A stretch of DNA of 32,754 bases from the NCBI GenBank assembly GCA_913046825.1, contig CAJWTF010000025.1, forward strand, positions 1 through 32,754. Direction: 5' to 3'. Each line of letters begins with the position of its first letter. The first letter of the stretch is position 1. Below are positions 8,956 through 16,546 of this stretch, one piece after another. The position numbers were made by a program, and so were the translations under genes. This DNA is from an uncultured Rickettsiales bacterium (GTDB lineage: Bacteria > Pseudomonadota > Alphaproteobacteria > UBA8366). The notes below the pieces were generated by a model that was not told the DNA's origin, did not search any database, and saw only the letters and a list, made by a program, of their open reading frames with translations.

Positions 8956-8985
8956 ACCCTGCAAGGGGAGAGGGCTAGGCTGAGA
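8956..8985. repeat. REP-like half-repeat
   Basis: Contains GCAAGGGGAGAGGGCTAGG, the right-arm orientation of the same repeat, in the gap between the dehydrogenase and Mo-hydroxylase small-subunit genes. Confidence 0.6.
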
Positions 8986-8989
8986 GGAA

Positions 8990-9472
8990 CTAGGTTTCCC
9001 GCCGCAACTCCACCGCCCGGTGCACCGCCGCGATGATCTCCGGATAGGCTGCACAACGACACAAGTTGCCCGACAGATAATGGCGCACATCGTCGTCGGT
9101 TGGGTCCGGGTTCTCGTCAAGGAGCTTCTTGGTCATCAAGATCATGCCTGGCGTGCAATAGCCACATTGCAGGCCACCGCTCTCGATAAAGGCGCGTTGT
9201 TCAGCGCTTAACTCACCGCCGGCGTCTTGGCTTTCGATGGTCTCGATATCCTTGCCATCCGCCAGGACCGCGAGCGATAGGCATCCGGTCACCGCTTGGC
9301 CATCCATCAGCACGGTACAGCAGCCACAGAGACCTTGGCCGCAGCTCTCCCGCGCGCCGGTGAGGCCGAATTCGCCTTGCAGCAATTCCACCATATTCCA
9401 GTGGGGCGCCACGTCGGCGGAGACGTCGCGGCCGTTGAGCTTAAATTGGATCATGCGTTTCTCAGCGCTCAT
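8990..9472 (-). CDS. Molybdenum hydroxylase small subunit, two [2Fe-2S] clusters (CoxS-like)
   Basis: A 160-residue ferredoxin-like subunit of a xanthine-dehydrogenase-family enzyme. The N-terminal plant-ferredoxin-type cluster is bound by the cysteines of SCGQGLCGCCTV plus a later Cys in VTGCLSLA. The helical domain binds the second cluster through CGYC and CRC (segments QCGYCTPGM and LCRCAAYPE). It passes electrons from the Mo site to FAD. The ATG at 9472 is preferred over the Met six residues later because GGAGG lies about 8 bases upstream, inside the end of the large-subunit gene. Only one base separates it from the large-subunit stop. Confidence 0.92.
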   Translation of the reverse strand: MSAEKRMIQFKLNGRDVSADVAPHWNMVELLQGEFGLTGARESCGQGLCGCCTVLMDGQAVTGCLSLAVLADGKDIETIESQDAGGELSAEQRAFIESGGLQCGYCTPGMILMTKKLLDENPDPTDDDVRHYLSGNLCRCAAYPEIIAAVHRAVELRRET

Positions 9473-9473
9473 C

Positions 9474-11756
9474 TCACGCCTCCTCCAACGGTTGGCCGGC
9501 GGCTTTTCTCAAGGCGCGGAATATTTTCTCCGGGGTCAACGGCATCTCGGTGATACGCACCCCTACCGCATCGTCCACCGCATTGGCGATGGCCGGGGAG
9601 ACGCCGAAGGTGCCGGACTCGCCGACACCCTTAGCGCCGAAAGGGCCGCTTTTCTGTTCCGCCTCGACGACGACATTCTCCATGACGGGCGGGATGTCGA
9701 AGAAGCCCGGTATCTTGTAATCCGCGAGGTTGGCGTTCGTCACCTGGCCCGCGTCATAGACCATATCCTCGGTCATGGTGAAGCCCAGCTGCATGATAGC
9801 GGCACCCGATAATTGCGTCGCGACGATCTCCGGATTGAGGGCGGTGCCGAGATCGGCGACGGTGATCAGTCGCTCAATGGTGACATGCCCGGTCTCCGTA
9901 TCCACGGACAGCTCGATTCCGGTCGCACCGATCATCCAATAGGGCGTAGCTTCCGCCGATTGGCCGGTGTCGTGGCCGGTCGGCTTATAGGGTGGGATGA
10001 AACTGCCAGAGCCGATGACATTGCCGGCCTGCATACCGTATTTGCGACGGAACAATTCGTCGACCGGCGCGTTCGTGCCCTCGGGCAGGTTAAGCTCCTT
10101 TGCCATCTCGGCCAGTTTGTCGCGGGCTTCCGTCGCCGCAAGCCGAACCGCGTGGCCCATGTGATAGGTCGAGCGCGAACCGAGCGTGGACATGTCGTAG
10201 GGTGTAACGTCGGTATCCGGGTGAATGACGATCACTTTATCCACACCGACGCCCAGCACCTCCGCCGCGATCTGCGCCATCGCCGTGTCCGAGCCCTGCC
10301 CCATGTCGGTGGTACTGCAATGAACAATGACGCTACCATCCGCATTGACGTTGACGATGGCCATGGAGGTTGTGGGTGAGATCGACGCCTTGAAGCCGAC
10401 AGCAATCCCGCGCCCGCGCTTTACGGTGCCATCCCCCTTCTCAAATGGTCCCGACCAGTTCATCCGGCGGCCCAACTCTGCCAGCACGCCGTCGATCTCC
10501 GTATCTACCAAGGTGGTGCCAACCGCCTGGGGCCGTCCGTTCTTCAGGATGTTCTGCCGCCGGAATGCCATCGGATCGACGCCGAGCTCGCGCGCGATCA
10601 GGTCGGTGTGGCTCTCATACGCCCAAACCAGTTGCGGAATGCCGAAACCCCGCAACGCGCCCGCCGGTGGGCGATTGGTGTAGAGCGCATAGGAGTCGAT
10701 GGAGACATTATCGATATCGTAGGGACCCGCCGCCGTGAAACCTGATTTCTGGGTCACGCGCGGGCCAATATCCGCATAGGCACCGCCGTTCCACCAGACC
10801 TCGCACTCGCGCGCCAATATCTTGCCGGACCCATCGATGCCGCTCTTAATGCGGAAGGTGCTCGGGTGTTTGGAGATCGTGTAGAACTGCTCCTCCATGG
10901 TCTGTGCGTATTTGATGGGCCGGTTCGCCAACAGCGCCAGCGCCGCCGCAAGGGCTTCCGTCTTGATGTAGACCTTGGCCCCGAAGCCACCGCCGAGGAA
11001 CGGTACCCGGACCCGGACCTTATTCTCCGGCCAACCGAGCAGTCGCGCGATTTCGATCCGCACGAAGGACGGGCTCTGGCTGGAAGAGTGCAGGATCAAG
11101 CGGCCTTCGCGTTGCTCCGCCAAGGTCGCCATCGGCTCCAAGGGCGTGTGCATGGTCTGTTGGGTGCGGAAGGTATGCTCGAAGACATGCGCGGCGTCGG
11201 CGAACACGCCCTCCATCTCACCACGCCGCAGGTGATAATCGAGTGCGACGTTGGTATCGCGCCGCCCAACCAGATGCTTGAGGTCGGGGAAAGTGCCCGC
11301 GGGTTTCAGTTCTTCATGAACGATCGCATCCGAAGTCATAGCCTCGACCTCGTCGTAGACCGCCGGGAGTTCCTCGTATTCAGCGAAGATCAACTGCGCC
11401 GCTTCTTCCCCGATATGCGGATCTTCTGCCAGCACGACGGCGACAGGCTCGCCCACATAGCGTACCTTCTCCAGCGCCAGGATCGGCTGATCGTGGAAGG
11501 CTGGCCCGTAATAGGGCACCGGCATGACCTTCAGAATGTCCTCGCCCGTATAGACGCCTTGCACACCGGGCAGCTCCTCCGCGTCCGCCGTATCGATGGA
11601 GAGAATACGCCCATGAGGCGTTTCGCTGCGGAACACCTTGGCGTGCAGCATCCCCGGCAGGCGCATGGTGTGAATATATTCCGCCCGACCCGTCGCCTTG
11701 TCGTTGGACTCAAGGCGCGGGATCGACTGCCCGATGACCGTGGTCTGCATCGCCAT
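9474..11756 (-). CDS. Molybdenum hydroxylase large subunit, molybdopterin-binding (not CO-type)
   Basis: A 760-residue molybdopterin-cytosine-dinucleotide-type subunit of the xanthine dehydrogenase family. Conserved elements are GGGFGAK near 255-261, the substrate-loop region PPAGALRGFGIPQ around 363-375 with R369, the cofactor-binding DMGQGSDTA segment, and the catalytic Glu E713 in GAKGVGESGTFG. The loop that in CO dehydrogenase reads AYxCSFR is absent, so this is a hydroxylase of an organic substrate such as an N-heterocycle, aldehyde or aromatic acid. The start overlaps the FAD-subunit stop by one base (TGATG). Family membership is firm; the substrate is not. Confidence 0.92.
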   Translation of the reverse strand: MAMQTTVIGQSIPRLESNDKATGRAEYIHTMRLPGMLHAKVFRSETPHGRILSIDTADAEELPGVQGVYTGEDILKVMPVPYYGPAFHDQPILALEKVRYVGEPVAVVLAEDPHIGEEAAQLIFAEYEELPAVYDEVEAMTSDAIVHEELKPAGTFPDLKHLVGRRDTNVALDYHLRRGEMEGVFADAAHVFEHTFRTQQTMHTPLEPMATLAEQREGRLILHSSSQSPSFVRIEIARLLGWPENKVRVRVPFLGGGFGAKVYIKTEALAAALALLANRPIKYAQTMEEQFYTISKHPSTFRIKSGIDGSGKILARECEVWWNGGAYADIGPRVTQKSGFTAAGPYDIDNVSIDSYALYTNRPPAGALRGFGIPQLVWAYESHTDLIARELGVDPMAFRRQNILKNGRPQAVGTTLVDTEIDGVLAELGRRMNWSGPFEKGDGTVKRGRGIAVGFKASISPTTSMAIVNVNADGSVIVHCSTTDMGQGSDTAMAQIAAEVLGVGVDKVIVIHPDTDVTPYDMSTLGSRSTYHMGHAVRLAATEARDKLAEMAKELNLPEGTNAPVDELFRRKYGMQAGNVIGSGSFIPPYKPTGHDTGQSAEATPYWMIGATGIELSVDTETGHVTIERLITVADLGTALNPEIVATQLSGAAIMQLGFTMTEDMVYDAGQVTNANLADYKIPGFFDIPPVMENVVVEAEQKSGPFGAKGVGESGTFGVSPAIANAVDDAVGVRITEMPLTPEKIFRALRKAAGQPLEEA

Positions 11757-12601
11757 CAGCTTTCCTCCCCATCGAGCGCTTGGCGCACGGCGCGCCCAAC
11801 CGTCACTCTCAGCAATTCGCGCTTATAGGCCGCACTACCTTGCGGGTCGGAGATCAACTCCGCCTCCTCCGCCGCCGCGTCTCCGGCGCGCTTCAGAACC
11901 TCGTCGTCGATTGTGCCACCCGAGAGCAAACTTTCAGACCCGGTCATCCGCGTCGGCTTTTCCATCGCGGCGCTGACAACCACCTTTACTGCGCCCTCCA
12001 GATCAATCGAAACCGCGACGCCGAGCGCCGGCCAATCATCGGCCGAACGCGTCGTTACTTTCTTATAGGCCGCGCGCATTCCCGCTTGCGAGGGCACGGA
12101 TAAAGACGCGATGAGCTCATTCGGCACCAACGCTGTCTCGTAATATCCCTGATATAAATCCTCAAGTGCGATTGTGCGCTCCCCGGACGGCCCCATCACT
12201 GTCACGGATGCACCGAGCGCGGTCATCACTGGCGGCAAATCCATATGCGGATCGCCATGGGCAAGACTGCCGCCGACCGTCGCCACGTTTCGCACCCGCA
12301 CATTGGAGAGCGTGCGCATCGTGCGGCGCACCACATCGGGAATATCCGCCGATTGTTCCAGCGCCCGCAACGGCGTCAAAGCGCCAATAGTCAACGCTCC
12401 GTCCGCCGCCGCTGAAATACCGCGATAGGCTTCCTCGACCTCCGCCAAGCTGACTAATAGGCTCGGCTGAAAAAGCCCCAACTTCATCATCAGCATTAAG
12501 GCGGTGCCACCGCCCAAGGGCCGTATGGTCGGGTCGTCCGGGTCCAACAAGCCGACAGCCTCTTGCAGGGAGGACGGTTGCGCGAGCTCAAAAGGGATCA
12601 T
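11756..12601 (-). CDS. Molybdenum hydroxylase medium subunit, FAD-binding (CoxM-like)
   Basis: A 281-residue FAD-binding subunit. Both flavin motifs are visible: PLGGGTALMLMMKLG near residues 28-42 and NVATVGGSLAHGDPHMD near 103-119. It receives electrons from the small subunit and passes them to NAD, quinone or another acceptor. It has no extra cysteine-rich insertion of the sort that carries the 4Fe-4S cluster in 4-hydroxybenzoyl-CoA reductase, which argues against that identity. Its start at 12601 overlaps the coxG-like stop by four bases (ATGA), and AGAGG lies just upstream. The order G-M-L-S places all subunits in one transcript. Confidence 0.92.
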   Translation of the reverse strand: MIPFELAQPSSLQEAVGLLDPDDPTIRPLGGGTALMLMMKLGLFQPSLLVSLAEVEEAYRGISAAADGALTIGALTPLRALEQSADIPDVVRRTMRTLSNVRVRNVATVGGSLAHGDPHMDLPPVMTALGASVTVMGPSGERTIALEDLYQGYYETALVPNELIASLSVPSQAGMRAAYKKVTTRSADDWPALGVAVSIDLEGAVKVVVSAAMEKPTRMTGSESLLSGGTIDDEVLKRAGDAAAEEAELISDPQGSAAYKRELLRVTVGRAVRQALDGEES

Positions 12602-13062
12602 GTGGCAGCCTCTGTTTTCGGTGCCAAGAAAGCGTTCCGCAAATTCTCAGCGAATTGTTTTTCCATGTCCTTGGCTTTGGCCGCCAAAACGGGCCGACCG
12701 AGACTACCGAGCTTGCCGGTAAGCGACAAATCCGTCTCGTAGATGATTTTCGTACAGCCGCCCACCTCTTCCAAACGCATGACGGAACGGGCCGTAAGAC
12801 GCCCCGCGATCTTTATTGGCCGCCCCTCGATCTTCGCCTCGATCAGGGTCGGCGCCTCGTCCCGCAACAGTTCCACCACCACCTCGAAGGCAACCTTAAT
12901 ATAGGCAACATTGCTTTCCATGATGGCGGTGTAGTGGGTAGCGTCCACCTCCTCGAGGTCCCGCACACCCTCGATGCACGATACGAAGAATCGGGCATCG
13001 CGAATCTTTGCGTAGACCGCGTCCCGGGGCACCTCCACCAATATTTCGCCGTTGAAATCCAT
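12598..13062 (-). CDS. CoxG-like SRPBCC-fold protein
   Basis: A CoxG / SRPBCC-domain protein of about 154 residues starting MDFNGEILVEVP, which matches the usual CoxG N terminus. An upstream GTG at 13080 would add six residues and cannot be ruled out. In carbon monoxide dehydrogenase clusters CoxG helps link the Mo enzyme to the membrane quinone pool. Typical CoxG proteins have a C-terminal linker and anchor after the SRPBCC domain; this one stops about 20 residues after the last predicted helix (ending APKTEAAT), so the anchor is missing. It is the promoter-proximal gene of the minus-strand series. Its job with a non-CO hydroxylase is unknown. Confidence 0.85.
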   Translation of the reverse strand: MDFNGEILVEVPRDAVYAKIRDARFFVSCIEGVRDLEEVDATHYTAIMESNVAYIKVAFEVVVELLRDEAPTLIEAKIEGRPIKIAGRLTARSVMRLEEVGGCTKIIYETDLSLTGKLGSLGRPVLAAKAKDMEKQFAENLRNAFLAPKTEAAT

Positions 13063-13177
13063 CGCGTCAGTCCGCTGCACCTTTATTCCGCGCTCAGCGA
13101 GTTACATATAAACGATATGGGAAACGGCCATCGCGATGTGTCATAATTCGCGCACGACTTTCGATGGAGAGCATCAA
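13063..13177. promoter_or_regulatory. Divergent control region between coxG-like gene and TauD/TfdA-type gene
   Basis: This 115-base stretch separates two divergent genes and must hold both promoters. It contains a perfect 10-base palindrome CATCGCGATG at 13129-13138 and an imperfect-spacing inverted repeat CATAT-N5-ATATG at 13105-13119. Either could be an operator. No regulator gene is seen in the cluster. Strong sigma-70 hexamers were not found. Confidence 0.4.
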
Positions 13178-14068
13178 ATGACAGCTACAATCAAACCACT
13201 CCACCCGCATATTGGCGGCGAGGTCAGCGATATCGACTTGCGCGAACAGCTGAGCGCAGAAGATGTGGCGATCCTTGAAGCGGGGATGGATAAATACGCC
13301 GTCCTTGTCTTCCACGGCCAAAACATCACCGACGCACAGCAAACCGCGTTTAGCCGGAACTTTGGCGAGCTGGAACTACCGGGCAGTATCTCCAACATCA
13401 CCAAGGAAGAGGACCGGCGCCTTGGTCCGGAAATGGCCGATGTCTCCAACATAGCCAAGGGCGGCAAACTATTCGGGCGGGACGACCGGGCGCGGATGTT
13501 CAATCTTGGTAACCGGCTCTGGCATTCGGACAGTTCGTACAAGGCCGTCCCGGCGAAATATTCGCTGCTCTCCGGCCGCATCGTCACAGAGGAAGGCGGC
13601 GAGACCCAGTTCGCTGATATGCGCGCGGCCTATGACGCGCTCGACGATAAGACCAAGGCGCTTATCGAGGACATGGTGTGTGAGCACTCGTTGCTCTATT
13701 CGCGGGGCTCGCTCGGATTCGATGATTTGACCGAAGAGGAGACGCGCAACTTTACCCCAGTGCGCCAAAGCCTCACCCGGACGCATCCGGTTTCCGGGCG
13801 GAAATCAATCTACCTATCAGCTCATATCGGCCAAATTCTTGGCTTGCCGCGCCCGGAGGCAATGTGCCTCATTCGCGACCTTACGGAAGCGGCCACGCAG
13901 CGGGAGTATGTGTATTCCCACAAATGGCAGCAATACGACCTGGTCATTTGGGACAACCGGCAGACCATGCACCGGGTCACTGCCTTCAACGACGTCAACG
14001 AAATTCGCGACATGCGCCGCACCACGGTGGCGGGCGACATGCCGACAGCGGAGCAGGTGGCGGCTTAG
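13178..14068 (+). CDS. TauD/TfdA-family 2-oxoglutarate/Fe(II) dioxygenase
   Basis: A 296-residue dioxygenase closer in feel to the TfdA (2,4-dichlorophenoxyacetate) branch. The iron triad is H116 and D118 in LWHSDSSYK and H265 in WDNRQTMHR; the 2-oxoglutarate arginine lies in RDMRRTTV near 280-281. The frame opens at 13136, but the ATG at 13178 is chosen because GGAGAG sits 9 bases upstream and homologous proteins begin at about this point. It is divergent from the Mo-hydroxylase operon, so the two may share control. It shares little beyond the active-site motifs with the dioxygenase at 4153-4992, suggesting different steps rather than a recent duplication. Confidence 0.87.
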   Translation: MTATIKPLHPHIGGEVSDIDLREQLSAEDVAILEAGMDKYAVLVFHGQNITDAQQTAFSRNFGELELPGSISNITKEEDRRLGPEMADVSNIAKGGKLFGRDDRARMFNLGNRLWHSDSSYKAVPAKYSLLSGRIVTEEGGETQFADMRAAYDALDDKTKALIEDMVCEHSLLYSRGSLGFDDLTEEETRNFTPVRQSLTRTHPVSGRKSIYLSAHIGQILGLPRPEAMCLIRDLTEAATQREYVYSHKWQQYDLVIWDNRQTMHRVTAFNDVNEIRDMRRTTVAGDMPTAEQVAA

Positions 14069-14082
14069 GCGAACCATCCTAT

Positions 14083-14109
14083 CCCGGAAATGCACTCGCG
14101 TTTTCCGGG
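14083..14109 (+). terminator. Hairpin after the TauD/TfdA-type gene
   Basis: An 8-bp perfect stem CCCGGAAA/TTTCCGGG with a loop of about 11 bases lies 14 bases after the stop codon. There is no downstream T-run, so it may be a weak terminator or an mRNA-stabilising hairpin. Confidence 0.45.
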
Positions 14110-14145
14110 GACCTAGTTCGTCAGTGAGATTCCACTAAAACCGGA

Positions 14146-14165
14146 TCCCGGCTCTTCGGCCGGGA
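14146..14165 (-). terminator. Hairpin after cinA
   Basis: A 7-bp stem TCCCGGC/GCCGGGA with a 6-base loop lies 11 bases beyond the cinA stop. Read on the minus strand it is followed after a few bases by TTTT, consistent with a weak intrinsic terminator for cinA in this convergent gap. Confidence 0.5.
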
Positions 14166-14176
14166 AACGAACGCTG

Positions 14177-15364
14177 CTACGACAGCAGTTTCCGTAGGTA
14201 GTTCATTAACCCGATGACCGCGTAATTGCGTAACCGCGCGCGGTCGCCCGGTAGAGCCACCAGTTCGGTGAATTCCGTATTCCCCATGACGATACCGAGA
14301 TAGACCGTCCCCCGACGCTGGCCGTCGGACGCGATGGCTTCCACGACCGCGATCCCGACATCGGTGCTGTAATCCGCCTGCGCCTTGCGGGCGGCTGCAA
14401 TCGCGCGTTCCGGGCCGGTGCCTTGGTCGTGTCCGGCAGTGATCGTCGCCCCCCGGAATACCTCCAGCTGCCGGTCAATATCGCTGAGACGCGACGCCAT
14501 AACACCACCGGTCAGGGTTTCCGCAACCGCGAGGGTCATGCCCTGGCGGCGCATGCGCTCAAGGACGACCGTTTCCATCGTCTCCTCGTCAATTCCGAAG
14601 ACGATATCGCCAAGAAGATTGCGCAGTAATTGTTCTTCTGCCGCGAGTATTTCGCTCGCTGCTTCCTCGGTCGCGGACTTGGCGGTGATACGCACCTTAA
14701 TCCCTTCGATACCGCTGGCGAGAAACGCCAGGGTGGGATTACCGATGCTATCCAATTGATCAATCCGGTCGCCGAGCTTCTCCGCCAATCCGGATTCACT
14801 GTCGCCCCAGGTCCGCAACGTGCGGCTGCGGATCACCGCTGTCTCGCCGGAGCGGCGCACTAGGTCCGGCAGGATGAAGCTCTCCATCATCTCACGCATC
14901 TCGTAGGGGACGCCCGGCACCGCGTAGATCACCTTGTCACCAACTGGGCAGTGCATGCCGGGGGCGGTACCCGGCATATGCGGGATCGGCTCAGCCCCGA
15001 CCGGGATATCGGCCTGGCGGCGGTTGTTGTCCGTCATCACGCGGCCGCGCGATTCGAACATGTTGCGGATCTTGTCGACAATGGCTTCGTCGCGCACAAG
15101 CTCTGCACCCATGATGTGAGCCAACACGTCGCGGGTGATGTCGTCTTGCGTTGGGCCAAGGCCGCCGCAACAGATTACCGCGTCGCTCCGCTCCAGTGCC
15201 TGGCGAATACAAAACTCCATACGGTCGAAATTGTCGCCGACCTTGGTCTGGAAATGGGAATCGACTCCAAACATGGCCAACTGCTCGCCGATCCAGGACG
15301 AGTTCGTATCGACGATCTGTCCCAGTAATAGTTCCGTTCCGATGGCAACGACTTCGCAGCGCAT
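14177..15364 (-). CDS. cinA: CinA family protein (MoCF domain plus PncC-like domain)
   Basis: A 395-residue two-domain CinA protein. Residues 1-170 form the MoCF/COG1058 domain (EVVAIGTELLLGQIVDTNS, then CCGGLGPTQDDITRD), associated with ADP-ribose/NAD by-product pyrophosphatase activity. Residues 250-395 correspond to the nicotinamide-mononucleotide deamidase domain. In that domain the usual AES(C/L)TGG motif reads AETLTGG, replacing the catalytic Ser by Thr283, and the following segment is also diverged, so deamidase activity may be lost or reduced. AAGGA precedes the ATG. It follows a small membrane protein and a protease gene on the same strand. Confidence 0.88.
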   Translation of the reverse strand: MRCEVVAIGTELLLGQIVDTNSSWIGEQLAMFGVDSHFQTKVGDNFDRMEFCIRQALERSDAVICCGGLGPTQDDITRDVLAHIMGAELVRDEAIVDKIRNMFESRGRVMTDNNRRQADIPVGAEPIPHMPGTAPGMHCPVGDKVIYAVPGVPYEMREMMESFILPDLVRRSGETAVIRSRTLRTWGDSESGLAEKLGDRIDQLDSIGNPTLAFLASGIEGIKVRITAKSATEEAASEILAAEEQLLRNLLGDIVFGIDEETMETVVLERMRRQGMTLAVAETLTGGVMASRLSDIDRQLEVFRGATITAGHDQGTGPERAIAAARKAQADYSTDVGIAVVEAIASDGQRRGTVYLGIVMGNTEFTELVALPGDRARLRNYAVIGLMNYLRKLLS

Positions 15365-15444
15365 ATGGCGATTCCTTCTTCTATTTTTGGCGGGTCAAAC
15401 CCGCGAGCGATATGGGTTCGAGCGACCCGTTCGTAAATCCCAGA

Positions 15445-15630
15445 TCAAAATCCACCGCCGAGATGCGTGAGCGTGTATTCGCCTTTGATCGCCGAGACGA
15501 CCATCAAATACAGCAGCATCCCACCGCACGCCACATCGAAGGACAGAATCGTCGATATCCAGCGCCGCAGGATAAAGATCGCAGCCAGCCAACAGATGCC
15601 AAGCACGCAAATATACTGCCAGGTTTCCAT
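15445..15630 (-). CDS. Small two-helix membrane protein, function unknown
   Basis: A 61-residue open frame with two likely transmembrane helices, about residues 5-21 and 27-46, joined by a short Arg-containing loop. It lies 13 bases after the protease stop and about 80 bases before cinA, all in the same direction, which suggests a real gene in the same transcript. No clear ribosome-binding site is seen, and translation may depend on coupling to the protease. I do not recognise a family. The alternative is a chance open frame, since an overlapping minus-strand frame (15395-15610) is also open but reads as non-hydrophobic Arg-rich sequence. Confidence 0.55.
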   Translation of the reverse strand: METWQYICVLGICWLAAIFILRRWISTILSFDVACGGMLLYLMVVSAIKGEYTLTHLGGGF

Positions 15631-15643
15631 TACAGGCTAACCA

Positions 15644-16366
15644 TCATTTGGCGGCCTCTTTGGGCAGAAAAATAGCGATGCCTACGGATTTCCCGTTTCT
15701 TGAGCCGGCCGCGACATTCAAGGCGCCGACGCCGATTTTATCCCGGTCACGCGCGAGGATCGGCGAACCCGAATCCCCGAAGGTGGCGTCGCAATCTTCT
15801 TGCAGCATGGGGTCGCGCCGTGCTGTGTTGGAGTATGTCTCGTTCACGTTCAGTACGTGCGGCTTGTCCTTGCTGTAACCGGCCTGAGCAATTTCAGTCC
15901 CCTTAAGTGCGATCATCGGCAAGAACCCAACTTTGTCACCGACAGGTTTCTCCAGCTCCAGGATCGCCCAATCCTCTCTCGAGTCCTTCTTGATGGCGGC
16001 AAGATTGGGCAGATCGGGATCGGACAATCGGTAGGACTTTACTTTTGAATGTGCCCGATACCGCGAAAGGCTGTAGGCGGCGAGATAGTCGATCGAACTT
16101 GGATTTGCCCAACGCCGAGACCGCTTGTTCCAAAAGCAATGGGCCGCCATCAGCACGGTGCTCTGCACAATCAGGGTCTCGGTGCAAAAACCGACACAGC
16201 GGCCGCGGACATTCACCCGGCCGATGGCGCTCCAAGGAAACTTCTGGGTCCGCTCCAACTTCCTATCGTCCGTTCCCCTGATACCCTTGAGGCGCAGTTT
16301 CTCCGCTGCCGAGACGCCTTGCGCGGCCACAATCAACAATATCGCTACCGCCACCGCTCGAAACAT
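15644..16366 (-). CDS. Secreted trypsin-like (S1) serine protease
   Basis: A 240-residue chymotrypsin-fold protein. Residues 1-20 form a Sec signal peptide with a likely cut after VSA. The catalytic triad is complete: H76 in VLMAAHCF, D132 in EDWAILEL and S199 in CDATFGDSGSP. Cysteines flank the histidine loop (C57, C61, C77) and the serine loop (C192), allowing disulfides in the periplasm. No PDZ domain follows, so it is not of DegP type; it resembles single-domain V8/trypsin-like proteases of alphaproteobacteria. It is divergent from the AOR gene across a 180-base region. The target is unknown. Confidence 0.85.
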   Translation of the reverse strand: MFRAVAVAILLIVAAQGVSAAEKLRLKGIRGTDDRKLERTQKFPWSAIGRVNVRGRCVGFCTETLIVQSTVLMAAHCFWNKRSRRWANPSSIDYLAAYSLSRYRAHSKVKSYRLSDPDLPNLAAIKKDSREDWAILELEKPVGDKVGFLPMIALKGTEIAQAGYSKDKPHVLNVNETYSNTARRDPMLQEDCDATFGDSGSPILARDRDKIGVGALNVAAGSRNGKSVGIAIFLPKEAAK

Positions 16367-16546
16367 CGCCCTAACCTTTTTCCTTCGTTGCGGCGATTAT
16401 CGATATTTCCCTGAAAATTGACAGACCACCCTTGAGTTCGATGAAGAATCGCGTCACCTTTTTCTATAAAGCTTGGCCCGGATATGGGATAATAAATGCC
16501 TTCGGCCCGGAGCCGCCCGGCATAACCGTGAGACAGGAAGCAAGCC

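Noticed and set aside
10866..11828. 320-codon plus-strand open frame
   Set aside because: Antisense shadow of the Mo large subunit, caused by high GC at third codon positions.
8990..13062. Form I carbon monoxide dehydrogenase coxGMLS
   Set aside because: The large subunit has no AYxCSFR loop; only the gene order resembles a CO dehydrogenase cluster.
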